Assembly (NCBI RefSeq): GCF_000367945.1
Contig: NZ_KB849179.1
Span: 1,268,935 to 1,332,934 of the forward strand
Origin: Acinetobacter proteolyticus
GTDB lineage: Bacteria > Pseudomonadota > Gammaproteobacteria > Pseudomonadales > Moraxellaceae
Direction of reading: 5' to 3'
DNA: 64,000 bases
In this document: piece by piece, positions 8,743 through 16,150 of the stretch
Layout of the letters: every line of letters begins with the position of its first letter
Position numbering within the stretch: the first letter of the stretch is position 1
The notes under the pieces: model-generated
What the model was told of the DNA's origin: nothing
Databases searched by the model: none
Seen by the model: only the letters and a program-made list of their open reading frames with translations
Translations under genes and position numbers: made by a program

Positions 8743-9678
8743 ATGCATCATTCAGTATTGTCAAAAAGGAAGAAGCTTTACTTAAGTTTGGGATCTTTTC
8801 TGATTCCCATCCTGATCTGGAGCTGTGTCAGTTACTTACCTTTTATCTGGCATCCACAAGTTCAAATTACCAATGCAGGCTCAGCCACTTATCTACAGGC
8901 AGGCATCCGAATAGATAAGCAGGCTTATTATGCAGAGGCTCAAGATGCAGTCAATCAAGGTAAAACACCGCCTACAGGTATTCTGGTCAATCCAATTTAT
9001 TTGCCTGCTCCGCATCAAGTGGCGAAAGCACTTTTCACTTCATTTACCACGCCCCCGCAACAGGCTGATGCACCTTGGTTACATCAAAGCCTGTGGCACA
9101 GTATCAAAATTGTATTTACGGCGTTTTTTATCTCTTCATTGATCGGTGTGCCGCTTGGTATCCTCTGTGGCTTTTCCAATACCATTTCCAAGCTCACTGA
9201 ACCCTTTGTCGAGTTCTTTCGCTACCTGCCAGCACCTGCCTTTGGGGCATTAGCAGTGGCGATTTTAGGTATTAATGATGCCCCGAAAATTGCCATTATC
9301 GTGATTGGTACCTTATTTCAACAAATTTTGATCATTGCCAATACCACCCGAATGGTTGATCGCGGCTTGGTTGAAGCAGGCTATACACTAGGCACCAATA
9401 AGCTTAAAAGCCTGTTTCATGTGGTAATCCCAGCGGCACTGCCTGACATTTATCGTGATCAAAGAGTTTTACTCGGTTGGGCGTGGACCTATTTAATTGT
9501 GTCAGAACTGATTGGTGCAACCTCAGGAATTACCTGGTTCATTACTCAACAAGCGCGTTATCAGAACTTTGACAATGTTTATGCCGCCATCCTGATTATC
9601 GGGGTGATTGGACTGTTGTGTGATTTGATTTTAATGAAACTCGGCACATACCTATTTAAATGGAAAAAGGGAGTATAA
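8743..9678 (+). CDS. ABC transporter permease, urea-carboxylase-associated type
   Basis: A 311-residue inner-membrane permease of the BPD_transp_1 family. It has an N-terminal hydrophobic helix, a long polar, probably periplasmic stretch (about residues 35-95), then five or so membrane segments. The ATPase-docking loop is around AGYTLGTNKLKSLFHVVIPAA. The long N-terminal extension is typical of permeases found beside urea/guanidine carboxylase genes. It forms an operon with the ATPase at 9681 and is driven by the sigma-54-type promoter at 8679. The two binding lipoproteins at 15072 and 16151 are the likely partners. Substrate is probably guanidine or a guanidino compound, inferred from the riboswitch-controlled neighbourhood. 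Confidence 0.88.
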   Translation: MHHSVLSKRKKLYLSLGSFLIPILIWSCVSYLPFIWHPQVQITNAGSATYLQAGIRIDKQAYYAEAQDAVNQGKTPPTGILVNPIYLPAPHQVAKALFTSFTTPPQQADAPWLHQSLWHSIKIVFTAFFISSLIGVPLGILCGFSNTISKLTEPFVEFFRYLPAPAFGALAVAILGINDAPKIAIIVIGTLFQQILIIANTTRMVDRGLVEAGYTLGTNKLKSLFHVVIPAALPDIYRDQRVLLGWAWTYLIVSELIGATSGITWFITQQARYQNFDNVYAAILIIGVIGLLCDLILMKLGTYLFKWKKGV

Positions 9679-9680
9679 AT

Positions 9681-10559
9681 ATGGCGGATAATTTTGATGC
9701 CAAAGCATATTTTGAGCATATTTATACGCGTCCCGTGATGTTGGAAACCAAGCAACTGACGCAAATTTTTCAGCATGGCACATCTGAACGAATCGTACTC
9801 AACCAGATTGATTTGCGTATTCATAAACGTGAGTTTGTCTGTGTGATTGGTCCTTCTGGCTGTGGAAAATCAACCTTAAGTCGTGTGGTTGCAGGTCTAG
9901 ATGACTACCACAGTGGTGAGGTGCTGGTTGAAGGACACAAGATTAAAGGCCCGAGTTCAGAACGTGGCATGGTGTTTCAAGGCTATACCTTATTCCCATG
10001 GAAAACCGTCAAAGAAAATGTGATGTTTGGACCTTTGATGAAAGGCATCAGTCAAACTCGTGCCGAAGAAATGGCGCGTGAATGGATCAATATTATTGGC
10101 TTAGAAAAATATGAAAATCAGTTTCCACATGAACTTTCAGGTGGGATGAAACAGCGTGTCGCCATTGCCCGTGCCTTAGTGAATGAGCCCAAGATTTTAT
10201 TGATGGACGAGCCTTTCGGGGCACTTGATCCCTACACCCGACAAAAAATGCAAAAGCATCTCATGGACTTGTGGCAAAATATTGATATCACTATTTTATT
10301 TGTCACGCATGACATGGATGAAGCCATTTTACTGGCAGATCGCATTGTGGCTTTAAAAGCCAATCCGGGTGAGGTCAAAGAGATTATTGAGGTCAATTTA
10401 CCACGTCCACGAACCATGGAATTGATGCAGTCGCCTGAATTTAAACAACTACGGCAGCGAGTTGATCTGTTGGTGCATCACCAAGAGGACCAACTCGACC
10501 CTGCGCTACAAGATTTACCTAAAATTCCACGTATGACCCAAATGAGTACACAGAAATAA
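9681..10559 (+). CDS. ABC transporter ATP-binding protein, nitrate/sulfonate/urea type
   Basis: A 292-residue ATPase subunit. Walker A GPSGCGKST, Q-loop MVFQGYTLFPW, signature LSGGMKQRVAIARAL, Walker B ILLMDEPFGALD and the switch histidine in FVTHDMDEA are all intact. The ATG at 9681 is preferred over that at 9660 because GGGAG lies about 8 nt before it and the earlier start would overlap the permease. It energises the permease encoded immediately upstream. A guanidine-II riboswitch begins 8 nt after the stop, so downstream oxygenase expression can be uncoupled from that of the transporter. Confidence 0.92.
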   Translation: MADNFDAKAYFEHIYTRPVMLETKQLTQIFQHGTSERIVLNQIDLRIHKREFVCVIGPSGCGKSTLSRVVAGLDDYHSGEVLVEGHKIKGPSSERGMVFQGYTLFPWKTVKENVMFGPLMKGISQTRAEEMAREWINIIGLEKYENQFPHELSGGMKQRVAIARALVNEPKILLMDEPFGALDPYTRQKMQKHLMDLWQNIDITILFVTHDMDEAILLADRIVALKANPGEVKEIIEVNLPRPRTMELMQSPEFKQLRQRVDLLVHHQEDQLDPALQDLPKIPRMTQMSTQK

Positions 10560-10567
10560 AATAGCGT

Positions 10568-10614
10568 TTGGGACGACCCAATACGCTTCATTTATTGCTG
10601 GACGACCAGCCAAT
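10568..10614 (+). promoter_or_regulatory. Guanidine-II (mini-ykkC) riboswitch, intercistronic
   Basis: Two hairpins with the family's ACGR tetraloop. P1 is TTGGG-ACGA-CCCAA (10568-10581), a perfect five-pair stem. P2 is ATTGCTGG-ACGA-CCAG-C-CAAT (10594-10614), eight pairs with one bulged C. The linker is about 12 nt. GGTGA just after P2 (10615-10619) is the ribosome binding site for the ATG at 10625. Guanidine-II RNAs dimerise their two loops on binding guanidinium and usually expose the ribosome site, so guanidine should switch translation of the oxygenase on. Confidence 0.88.
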
Positions 10615-10624
10615 GGTGAATCTC

Positions 10625-11629
10625 ATGAACCATGATTATGTGTTGCCCTTAATTGATATTTCACTCCTCAACAGCACGAGTTTAGAAGATCGCAAACAGG
10701 TGGTGAAGCAACTTGATCAAGCCTGTAAAGACGTTGGCTTCTTATACATTCAGGGGGAGCAATTTCAACCCGAACTGTTCGATCAGTTAAAACAAACCGC
10801 GCAGCATTATTTTAGCCAAGACCAAGCCACTAAAATGCAACATTATATTGGTCTATCCGAAAATCATAGTGGTTATGTGCCAATCGGCGAAGAACAATTC
10901 AAAGCCAATGTCTATGATCTAAAAGAATCTTATGACATTAATTATGACTATCTTGGTGAACGACATCGTCGTCCTTTACTCGGCCCAACACTATGGCCTG
11001 AAGATGCTCACTTTAAACACACCGTCTTAAATTATTATCAACATATCAAAGCCATCGGAAATCAGCTATTTAAAGCTTTTGCCTTAGCGCTTGATTTGAA
11101 TGAAGACTTCTTTGAACCGCATTCAAAGCATGCGCCAAGCCAATTGAGGCTGATTCACTACCCTTACAATCCCGAAGCACAAGATCAATCAGGTATTGGG
11201 GCACATACCGACTATGAATGTTTTACCCTTTTATTTCCAACGGCTGAAGGTTTACAGGTATTGAATAAACAAGGTGAATGGATCGATATTCCCTTAATTG
11301 AAAACACCATGGTAATGAATATTGGTGACATGATGGAGATCTTATCCAACGGTCGTTATCTGGCAACCAAGCATCGTGTAAGACGTGTACAACAAGAACG
11401 TTACTCTTTTCCGCTGTTCTTCTCCTGTGATTATGACTATCTCATTCAACCACTGATCCCAAATGAAGCACCTTTATATCCGCCAATGAAAGGCGGTGAA
11501 CATCTATTTAATCAAACCGCTCAAACCTTTATGTATCTCAAGCAACGGATTGAATCGGGTGAGTTGGTACTTGAGAATGCCCGTCCGCTGTACTCCTTTG
11601 GGTTAAATGAACAGGGTGCAAGCGAATGA
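10625..11629 (+). CDS. 2-oxoglutarate/Fe(II) oxygenase, isopenicillin N synthase-like (first copy)
   Basis: A 334-residue soluble oxygenase of the IPNS/DIN11-like class: non-haem iron, 2-oxoglutarate and O2. The N-terminal DIOX_N-like domain is about residues 5-120. The iron triad is H194 and D196 (GAHTD) plus H250 (TKHRV), and the 2-oxoglutarate site is R259-Y-S261. The substrate is not identifiable from sequence. Related enzymes include ethylene-forming enzyme and plant homoarginine-6-hydroxylases, both of which release guanidine by oxidising arginine-type side chains. Placement directly behind a guanidine-II riboswitch suggests a guanidino substrate. The start at 10625 leaves the riboswitch untranslated; an earlier TTG frame would run through both hairpins. 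Confidence 0.9.
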   Translation: MNHDYVLPLIDISLLNSTSLEDRKQVVKQLDQACKDVGFLYIQGEQFQPELFDQLKQTAQHYFSQDQATKMQHYIGLSENHSGYVPIGEEQFKANVYDLKESYDINYDYLGERHRRPLLGPTLWPEDAHFKHTVLNYYQHIKAIGNQLFKAFALALDLNEDFFEPHSKHAPSQLRLIHYPYNPEAQDQSGIGAHTDYECFTLLFPTAEGLQVLNKQGEWIDIPLIENTMVMNIGDMMEILSNGRYLATKHRVRRVQQERYSFPLFFSCDYDYLIQPLIPNEAPLYPPMKGGEHLFNQTAQTFMYLKQRIESGELVLENARPLYSFGLNEQGASE

Positions 11630-12501
11630 ATCTAATGAACCTATTAGCACAACTTGAGCCGACAGTGATTGATGACCACTTGCCCTTACCACGCTATTTG
11701 TTGGGATGTTTTAGACGTAAAAGTATCAGCTTCTTCAATGGCATGACGGATGAAAAAACTATTGTGTATTGGTTTCAGTCCAAATCTTTCAGCATTGACC
11801 TCCGATTGATCGATGCCAATCAAACTGCGGTGCATGAGCGACAAGGCTGGATTGGCGATACTTTATGGGATTCAGATCGAGAATTACTCTCTTGGCAGCT
11901 TCATCAAAACTATCAGAATCATATTCAATGGCCTGAACCCGCCAAGCTTTATCCAATCGGTAACAGTATTTTAGAGTTTTCACCTTCGCATGCGTATGTA
12001 GAGGATTGGCGGCAACAGGCTCAGCAGGGCTTATTGCTCGGTTTACGATTATTCCAGATGCAAAATGTGGCAACGCAAAAGATAGTACCTATGGACGGTG
12101 GCTTGATGATCAGCGATCAGCACATGGCTTATGCACAATCACGCCTTCCCCAACAACAAAATCAACTGAAAAATGGTTCAATTGATCATCCTGAAAATGA
12201 TCTAAAAGCAATTGAAAGCTATGAAGTCTCGGTTGCTTTAAATGGTTCTCATATTGGTTTTAGTACCATCACCAGTCGTTTGCAGCAATCAATTTCACTC
12301 GATGATTTTGAAATAGAAAATGCCAATACCCTGACCCAACTAAAACAGATTGAAGGTGAACTGTATCGACTTTATTTTCATCTGGATATGTATCAACCTG
12401 ATTTTGTATTTAATACCACAACCGCAACCACCACGGATACACAGCAATGGCTGGCTGCTGAACAAAAGCATTTATTAAAAAATGCCATACGGACTTACTG
12501 A
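11626..12501 (+). CDS. Uncharacterised protein translationally coupled to the oxygenase
   Basis: A 291-residue soluble protein without signal peptide or membrane segment. Its ATG overlaps the oxygenase stop by 4 bp (ATGA), implying coupled translation and a shared job. The pattern of an N-terminal LGCFRRKSISFFNG, then YWFQSKSFSIDLRL, and later ESYEVSVALNGSHIGF, recalls an uncharacterised lipocalin-like family whose members carry FWLQ...DIR and Y.E.W elements. I assign no function; a small-molecule-binding partner of the oxygenase is possible. Two hairpins follow the gene. Confidence 0.75.
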   Translation: MNLMNLLAQLEPTVIDDHLPLPRYLLGCFRRKSISFFNGMTDEKTIVYWFQSKSFSIDLRLIDANQTAVHERQGWIGDTLWDSDRELLSWQLHQNYQNHIQWPEPAKLYPIGNSILEFSPSHAYVEDWRQQAQQGLLLGLRLFQMQNVATQKIVPMDGGLMISDQHMAYAQSRLPQQQNQLKNGSIDHPENDLKAIESYEVSVALNGSHIGFSTITSRLQQSISLDDFEIENANTLTQLKQIEGELYRLYFHLDMYQPDFVFNTTTATTTDTQQWLAAEQKHLLKNAIRTY

Positions 12502-12529
12502 TCTTGTTTGTATGTGATTGATCTAGACA

Positions 12530-12567
12530 AGGACGATTGTGGAAAAGGGTTCTATCACAATCGTCCT
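12530..12567 (+). other. Long perfect inverted repeat downstream of the coupled gene
   Basis: Twelve-pair stem AGGACGATTGTG / CACAATCGTCCT with a 14-nt loop and no T tract. It may protect the mRNA 3' end or act with the terminator that follows. Confidence 0.55.
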
Positions 12568-12591
12568 GTTGGTTTAGAGTTTGAGAATATA

Positions 12592-12618
12592 AAAATCGCT
12601 TATTAGGAGCGATTTTTT
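12592..12618 (+). terminator. Rho-independent terminator of the permease-ATPase-oxygenase operon
   Basis: AAAATCGCT, a 7-nt loop, AGCGATTTT, then further T residues. Confidence 0.75.
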
Positions 12619-12632
12619 ATACCACAAAATAT

Positions 12633-12722
12633 CTATTTCAACTCATCCATCAAAGCAGGATAAATAAGGTTTCACCTTCATCGATATTATCTCCCTCGGT
12701 ACATTCAATTTCCTAGACCGAG
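12633..12722 (-). pseudogene. Fused relics of carboxylase biotin domain and binding-protein 3' end
   Basis: Read on the minus strand, 12722-12668 decodes as V-stop-EIECTEGDNIDEGET. This is a decayed copy of the biotinyl-domain segment WKIECTVGDIIEEGET of the carboxylase at 18004. It runs straight into LIYPALMDELK-stop (12668-12633), a copy of the C-terminus LIYPALVDELK of the binding lipoprotein at 16151. The two pieces are in different frames and join within a short CTT shared by both parents. This looks like a deletion scar in a former second copy of the minus-strand guanidine genes. Confidence 0.85.
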
Positions 12723-12783
12723 CAGTCTCTTACTCTCTTTATTCAACACATCACATTATGATTTTACTGTTGAGCATTCATAC

Positions 12784-12833
12784 TGGCATCAAAATTGCTA
12801 ATTTAGTATTACATTTTATTGAATTGGTATTAC
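12784..12833 (+). promoter_or_regulatory. Sigma-54-type promoter with paired GTATTAC operator (oxygenase 2)
   Basis: GG at 12785-12786 and GC at 12797-12798 are 10 nt apart within TGGCATCAAAATTGCT. GTATTAC sites at 12806-12812 and 12827-12833 are 21 bp apart. The region is a duplicate of the permease promoter at 8679, with homology beginning about 20 nt upstream and continuing into the former coding start. The expected transcript starts near 12810 and includes the guanidine-II riboswitch. Confidence 0.7.
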
Positions 12834-12848
12834 CACAGGTGTTTACCC

Positions 12849-12869
12849 AGACATCATTCAATATTGTCA
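12849..12869 (+). pseudogene. Relic of the permease first codons
   Basis: CATCATTCA-A-TATTGTCA matches codons 2-7 of the permease at 8743 at 17 of 18 positions. The start codon has become AGA and the frame does not continue. It shows that the promoter of oxygenase 2 came from a duplicated permease upstream region. Confidence 0.75.
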
Positions 12870-12923
12870 GCATGTATGGCACCTGTCAGTCATAGTAACT
12901 AACAACGATGAGATATAAAGCTT

Positions 12924-12973
12924 CAGGACGACCTGTATCAATAGCTTAAAACCCAATGGTTGGACGACCAATC
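12924..12973 (+). promoter_or_regulatory. Guanidine-II (mini-ykkC) riboswitch upstream of oxygenase 2
   Basis: P1 is CAGG-ACGA-CCTG (12924-12935). P2 is GGTTGG-ACGA-CCAATC (12958-12973), six pairs including one G-U. The linker is 22 nt. The likely ribosome binding site GTGAG follows at 12981, 10 nt before the ATG at 12995. Its hairpins, linker and flanks differ from the element at 10568, so the ACGA loops are conserved against a diverged background. Confidence 0.88.
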
Positions 12974-12994
12974 TAAAAAAGTGAGCAATATTTT

Positions 12995-14083
12995 ATGAAT
13001 GATATGATTACAGAAGAAAAACACACGCTTTCCCATCGAGCATTTGAGCATATTCCTGTCATCGATATCACGGGTTTATACAGTGACAATCCAATTGTTC
13101 AGCAACAAGTTGCGAACCAACTCGGTTATGCAGCAGAACATGTTGGTTTTTTCTATATTACTGGGCACCATATTCAAAAGGAACAAATCGATAAGCTACT
13201 GTCCCAAGCAAAAGCTTTCTTTGCACTGCCTACAGCAGAGAAAATGAAATACTATGCAGGAAATTTCGGTATTAAACATCGGGGCTATGTCCCACCTGGT
13301 GAAGAACGTACTGAAATGCAAGGTAGTGTAGAGGTCGATAGAAGTATCAATAAAACCGATAATAAAGAAGCCTTTGATTTAAGTTGGGACCTCCCAGAAG
13401 ACGATCCTGATGTCGTTGCAGGAAAACCAATGCATGGCAGCAATGTCTGGGCAGATCTTCCAGATTTTAAAACAGATGTTCATGCCTATTATCAAGCCGT
13501 CATTCAATTGGGACGCACTTTACTCCGTGGTTTTGAACTGGCATTAGGACTTAATGCAAATGATCTAAATCGTTTGGTCAATAAGCCAACCTCTCAATTA
13601 CGCTTAATGCACTATGCACACAATCCTGATATAGAAGATGTGCTTGGCTTTGGAGCACATACAGATATGGAACTATTCACCATTTTATTGCCAACAGCGC
13701 CCGGACTAGAAGTCGTCAACTCGGAAGGAAAATGGATTGATGCACCACCAGTTGAAAATGCATTCGTCGTTAATATTGGGGATATGACCGAAGCACTCAG
13801 CGGAGGACGTTTTACTGCAACCTCACATCGTGTAAGAAAAGTCAGTGAAGAACGGTATGCTTTTCCTTTATTTTTTGCTTGTGACTATGATGTTGTCATT
13901 CAGCCCCTTCCTCAATTCGCGACACCTGAAGCTGTAAAAAAATATCCTCCAGTGATCGCAGGTCAACATCTTTTTGAAGTTAGTGCCAAAGTCTTTGGTT
14001 ATATGCAAAGGATGATTCAACGAGGTGAGATCACCTTAACAGGACCAAACTTAAACTTTGGTAAACATTCCCATAATAACTAA
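12995..14083 (+). CDS. 2-oxoglutarate/Fe(II) oxygenase, isopenicillin N synthase-like (second copy)
   Basis: A 362-residue paralogue of the oxygenase at 10625. The iron ligands H222 and D224 (GAHTD) and H278 (TSHRV) are intact. At the 2-oxoglutarate site R287 is kept, but the usual serine of R-x-S is alanine (R-Y-A289), which may alter cosubstrate or substrate handling. It has its own sigma-54-type promoter and guanidine-II riboswitch. The propeller-like gene follows 42 nt after the stop. It may act on a different guanidino compound from the first copy, or on its product. The substrate is unknown. Confidence 0.9.
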   Translation: MNDMITEEKHTLSHRAFEHIPVIDITGLYSDNPIVQQQVANQLGYAAEHVGFFYITGHHIQKEQIDKLLSQAKAFFALPTAEKMKYYAGNFGIKHRGYVPPGEERTEMQGSVEVDRSINKTDNKEAFDLSWDLPEDDPDVVAGKPMHGSNVWADLPDFKTDVHAYYQAVIQLGRTLLRGFELALGLNANDLNRLVNKPTSQLRLMHYAHNPDIEDVLGFGAHTDMELFTILLPTAPGLEVVNSEGKWIDAPPVENAFVVNIGDMTEALSGGRFTATSHRVRKVSEERYAFPLFFACDYDVVIQPLPQFATPEAVKKYPPVIAGQHLFEVSAKVFGYMQRMIQRGEITLTGPNLNFGKHSHNN

Positions 14084-14125
14084 GTCGCGTTATTGAACAA
14101 GTTTATTTTCGATTTTGAGGTTTAT

Positions 14126-15004
14126 ATGCAATATATTGATATAGAGGAAGTCGCTCAACAAAATCGAGATATCTCTGGTTTTATTGACTTTTTAACCACA
14201 GACCATCAGTTTGTCTGGGCAACCAATCAAAATAGCTTACAGAAATTCTGTTTTGATCGACTCACCCCTATCTATCAAGCAGCAGTCCCAACCGCTGCCG
14301 GTATTCCAGTCTATGCTTTTGATTCAATTTGGGTCGCAAGCTTATCCACTCAGTCAGTTTACCGTGTCGATGCAGATTCAGGTCAAGTACTTAGTGTTAT
14401 TCCCACTGGTTTAGCAGATTTAAGTGGTGAATTCAGCTTGGCTGCTGACCCCAATGGTGTTTGGGTTGCTTGCGCGAATGGCTTGATTTGCCAAATTGAC
14501 CCAGCCAATAATCGCATCACGCATCACATCCAAGTCTTAGCCGAGTCATATAATCTTTGCTATGCTTTTAATTCGCTCTGGCTCACCAATCCCAAACAGA
14601 ATAGCGTTCAAAGAATCAATCCATTCACTAAACAAGTCAGCCACTGTATTCGAGTTGACCAACAACCATGGTTTCTCTGCGCCAGTAAACAAGCAATTTG
14701 GACACTGAATCAAACATATGGCACAGTCAGCCAAATTGACCCTCATTCAAACTTGTGCATCAAAACCATTCAACTGCCTCCATTGGCACACGGTGATGGT
14801 GGCGATATACATGCAAGTCATGGCAAAATATGGATTCGTAGCACCCGTATTCCACTGATTGAAATAGATGAACACTCAGGAGAAATTTTAAGGGTTTTTC
14901 AATATGGACAAGCCGCAGGAAGTGGTGCAATTTGTACTTGTGATCACCAATTATGGATCACGGCACATGACATTGATAAGATTTGGATCATTCCAATAAA
15001 TTAA
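14126..15004 (+). CDS. Cytosolic beta-propeller protein (YVTN/virginiamycin-lyase-like)
   Basis: A 292-residue protein built from repeated blades that place a Trp-Val/Leu pair and an Asp in each repeat: SIWVASLSTQSVYRVD, GVWVACANGLICQID, SLWLTNPKQNSVQRIN, AIWTLNQTYGTVSQID and others. No signal peptide is present, unlike most YVTN proteins. I prefer the ATG at 14126, which has GAGG about 8 nt before it, over a TTG at 14093. It is probably co-transcribed with oxygenase 2. Lyase activity cannot be claimed, since catalytic residues of Vgb were not confirmed; it may be a scaffold or a lyase acting on the oxygenase product. Confidence 0.75.
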   Translation: MQYIDIEEVAQQNRDISGFIDFLTTDHQFVWATNQNSLQKFCFDRLTPIYQAAVPTAAGIPVYAFDSIWVASLSTQSVYRVDADSGQVLSVIPTGLADLSGEFSLAADPNGVWVACANGLICQIDPANNRITHHIQVLAESYNLCYAFNSLWLTNPKQNSVQRINPFTKQVSHCIRVDQQPWFLCASKQAIWTLNQTYGTVSQIDPHSNLCIKTIQLPPLAHGDGGDIHASHGKIWIRSTRIPLIEIDEHSGEILRVFQYGQAAGSGAICTCDHQLWITAHDIDKIWIIPIN

Positions 15005-15023
15005 ACCTATTTAAGTAACAACC

Positions 15024-15050
15024 AAAGGCTGAATAATCAGCCTTTATTTT
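15024..15050 (+). terminator. Terminator between the convergent guanidine half-loci
   Basis: Stem AAAGGCTGA / TCAGCCTTT with loop ATAA, followed by ATTTT. Oriented for the plus-strand oxygenase 2 transcript. Confidence 0.75.
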
Positions 15051-15071
15051 CGTCATCAAAATTGAAAAAAA

Positions 15072-16094
15072 TTATGGCAACTCCTCAATCAGATTCGGAT
15101 TAATTAACTGCTCAACTGCTGGACTTTGAGCATATAAACCCTGACGAAGATTAAATTGGTTGACGTAGTAAGAAGCACCATAAATCGAGTCAAACCCCGA
15201 TCCTTTTTTAAAAATACGTTTATTCTCAGCAAGATTAAGTAGCTTCGTTCCTTTCATAATCCGTTCGTATGCAACTGGATCAATTGAAGCGCGTTTCGCC
15301 ATGAGATGAATCGCATCCTGACGGGTAGCAGGATCATTAATATAATTCACCGTTCTATCCCATATCTGAATGATTTTTTTCCACTCCTCTCTATGTTGTT
15401 GCAAGTGTACTTGATTCACCGACAAAGTATCGTAAATCAGTCCAGGCTTTTTACTGGAATCATAGATAATTTTCGCATCAGGAACACTCGCCAAAGCTTG
15501 ATGTGCGATCGGCTGCCACAAAGCGATCGCAGCAATATCAGGAGATTGAAAAATTTGTGGAAGCTCGTTGGTTGCTGCATTGGTGACTTTGACATCCTTA
15601 GGATTAAGACCCGCGTCCTGCATCGCTGTAGTAAATAGTAAATCGCTGACCAAACCTTTTTCCAATGCAATCGTTTTACCTTTTAAACCCTGTAATGAAG
15701 TTATGCCTGATTTCGCAATGATGACATCATTCCCTGCTGAATAATCATGCGCCATGATAATGGCAGGACGAGCACCACCTGTCGACAAAATAAAGTTATC
15801 CCCGTTCGCCACAACAACTGCATCAAGTTTATTTGCCATAAATGCTTGTAATGATGCCGAATAATCAAACCATTTCAATTCAACATTCAGACCCGCCTCT
15901 TTAAACCATCCCTTATCTTGAGCAATTTGCCAAGCCAAAGAACCAGGCCACTCACTGTATGCAATCGTAATAGGCTGATCTTTTTGAGGGGCTATGCTGT
16001 CTTTATTGGGTTGTGGAATCTTAGCGGTATTATCACAACCTACAAATAAAATTGCAGAACAAAATAATATAGGCAGATAAATCTTATTGAACAT
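15072..16094 (-). CDS. ABC transporter binding lipoprotein, urea-carboxylase region type (copy 2)
   Basis: A 340-residue binding protein, exported as a lipoprotein (lipobox LFVGC, then a Pro/Lys-rich linker). The body follows the NMT1-like fold, with TIAYSEWPGSLAWQIAQDKGW near the start of the mature part, LQGLKGKTIALEKG, and FDSIYGASYYVNQFN near the end. It resembles the family of periplasmic binding proteins that accompany urea/guanidine carboxylase. It is a clear paralogue of the gene 56 nt upstream. Two binding proteins for one permease-ATPase pair suggest two ligands. GGAG precedes the start at a slightly long spacing. Confidence 0.9.
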   Translation of the reverse strand: MFNKIYLPILFCSAILFVGCDNTAKIPQPNKDSIAPQKDQPITIAYSEWPGSLAWQIAQDKGWFKEAGLNVELKWFDYSASLQAFMANKLDAVVVANGDNFILSTGGARPAIIMAHDYSAGNDVIIAKSGITSLQGLKGKTIALEKGLVSDLLFTTAMQDAGLNPKDVKVTNAATNELPQIFQSPDIAAIALWQPIAHQALASVPDAKIIYDSSKKPGLIYDTLSVNQVHLQQHREEWKKIIQIWDRTVNYINDPATRQDAIHLMAKRASIDPVAYERIMKGTKLLNLAENKRIFKKGSGFDSIYGASYYVNQFNLRQGLYAQSPAVEQLINPNLIEELP

Positions 16095-16150
16095 TCAATA
16101 ACTCCATCATTTCTTTAAAACTACAGTAGCCCCTTATTTATAAACAGCTT

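Noticed and set aside
10568..10624. A TTG start that would extend the first oxygenase by 19 residues
   Set aside because: The extension runs through both hairpins of the guanidine-II riboswitch; the second oxygenase does not share it.
12530..12567. A third guanidine-II hairpin, because the stem contains GGACGA
   Set aside because: ACGA here lies inside the stem rather than in a tetraloop closed by GG/CC, and there is no partner hairpin.
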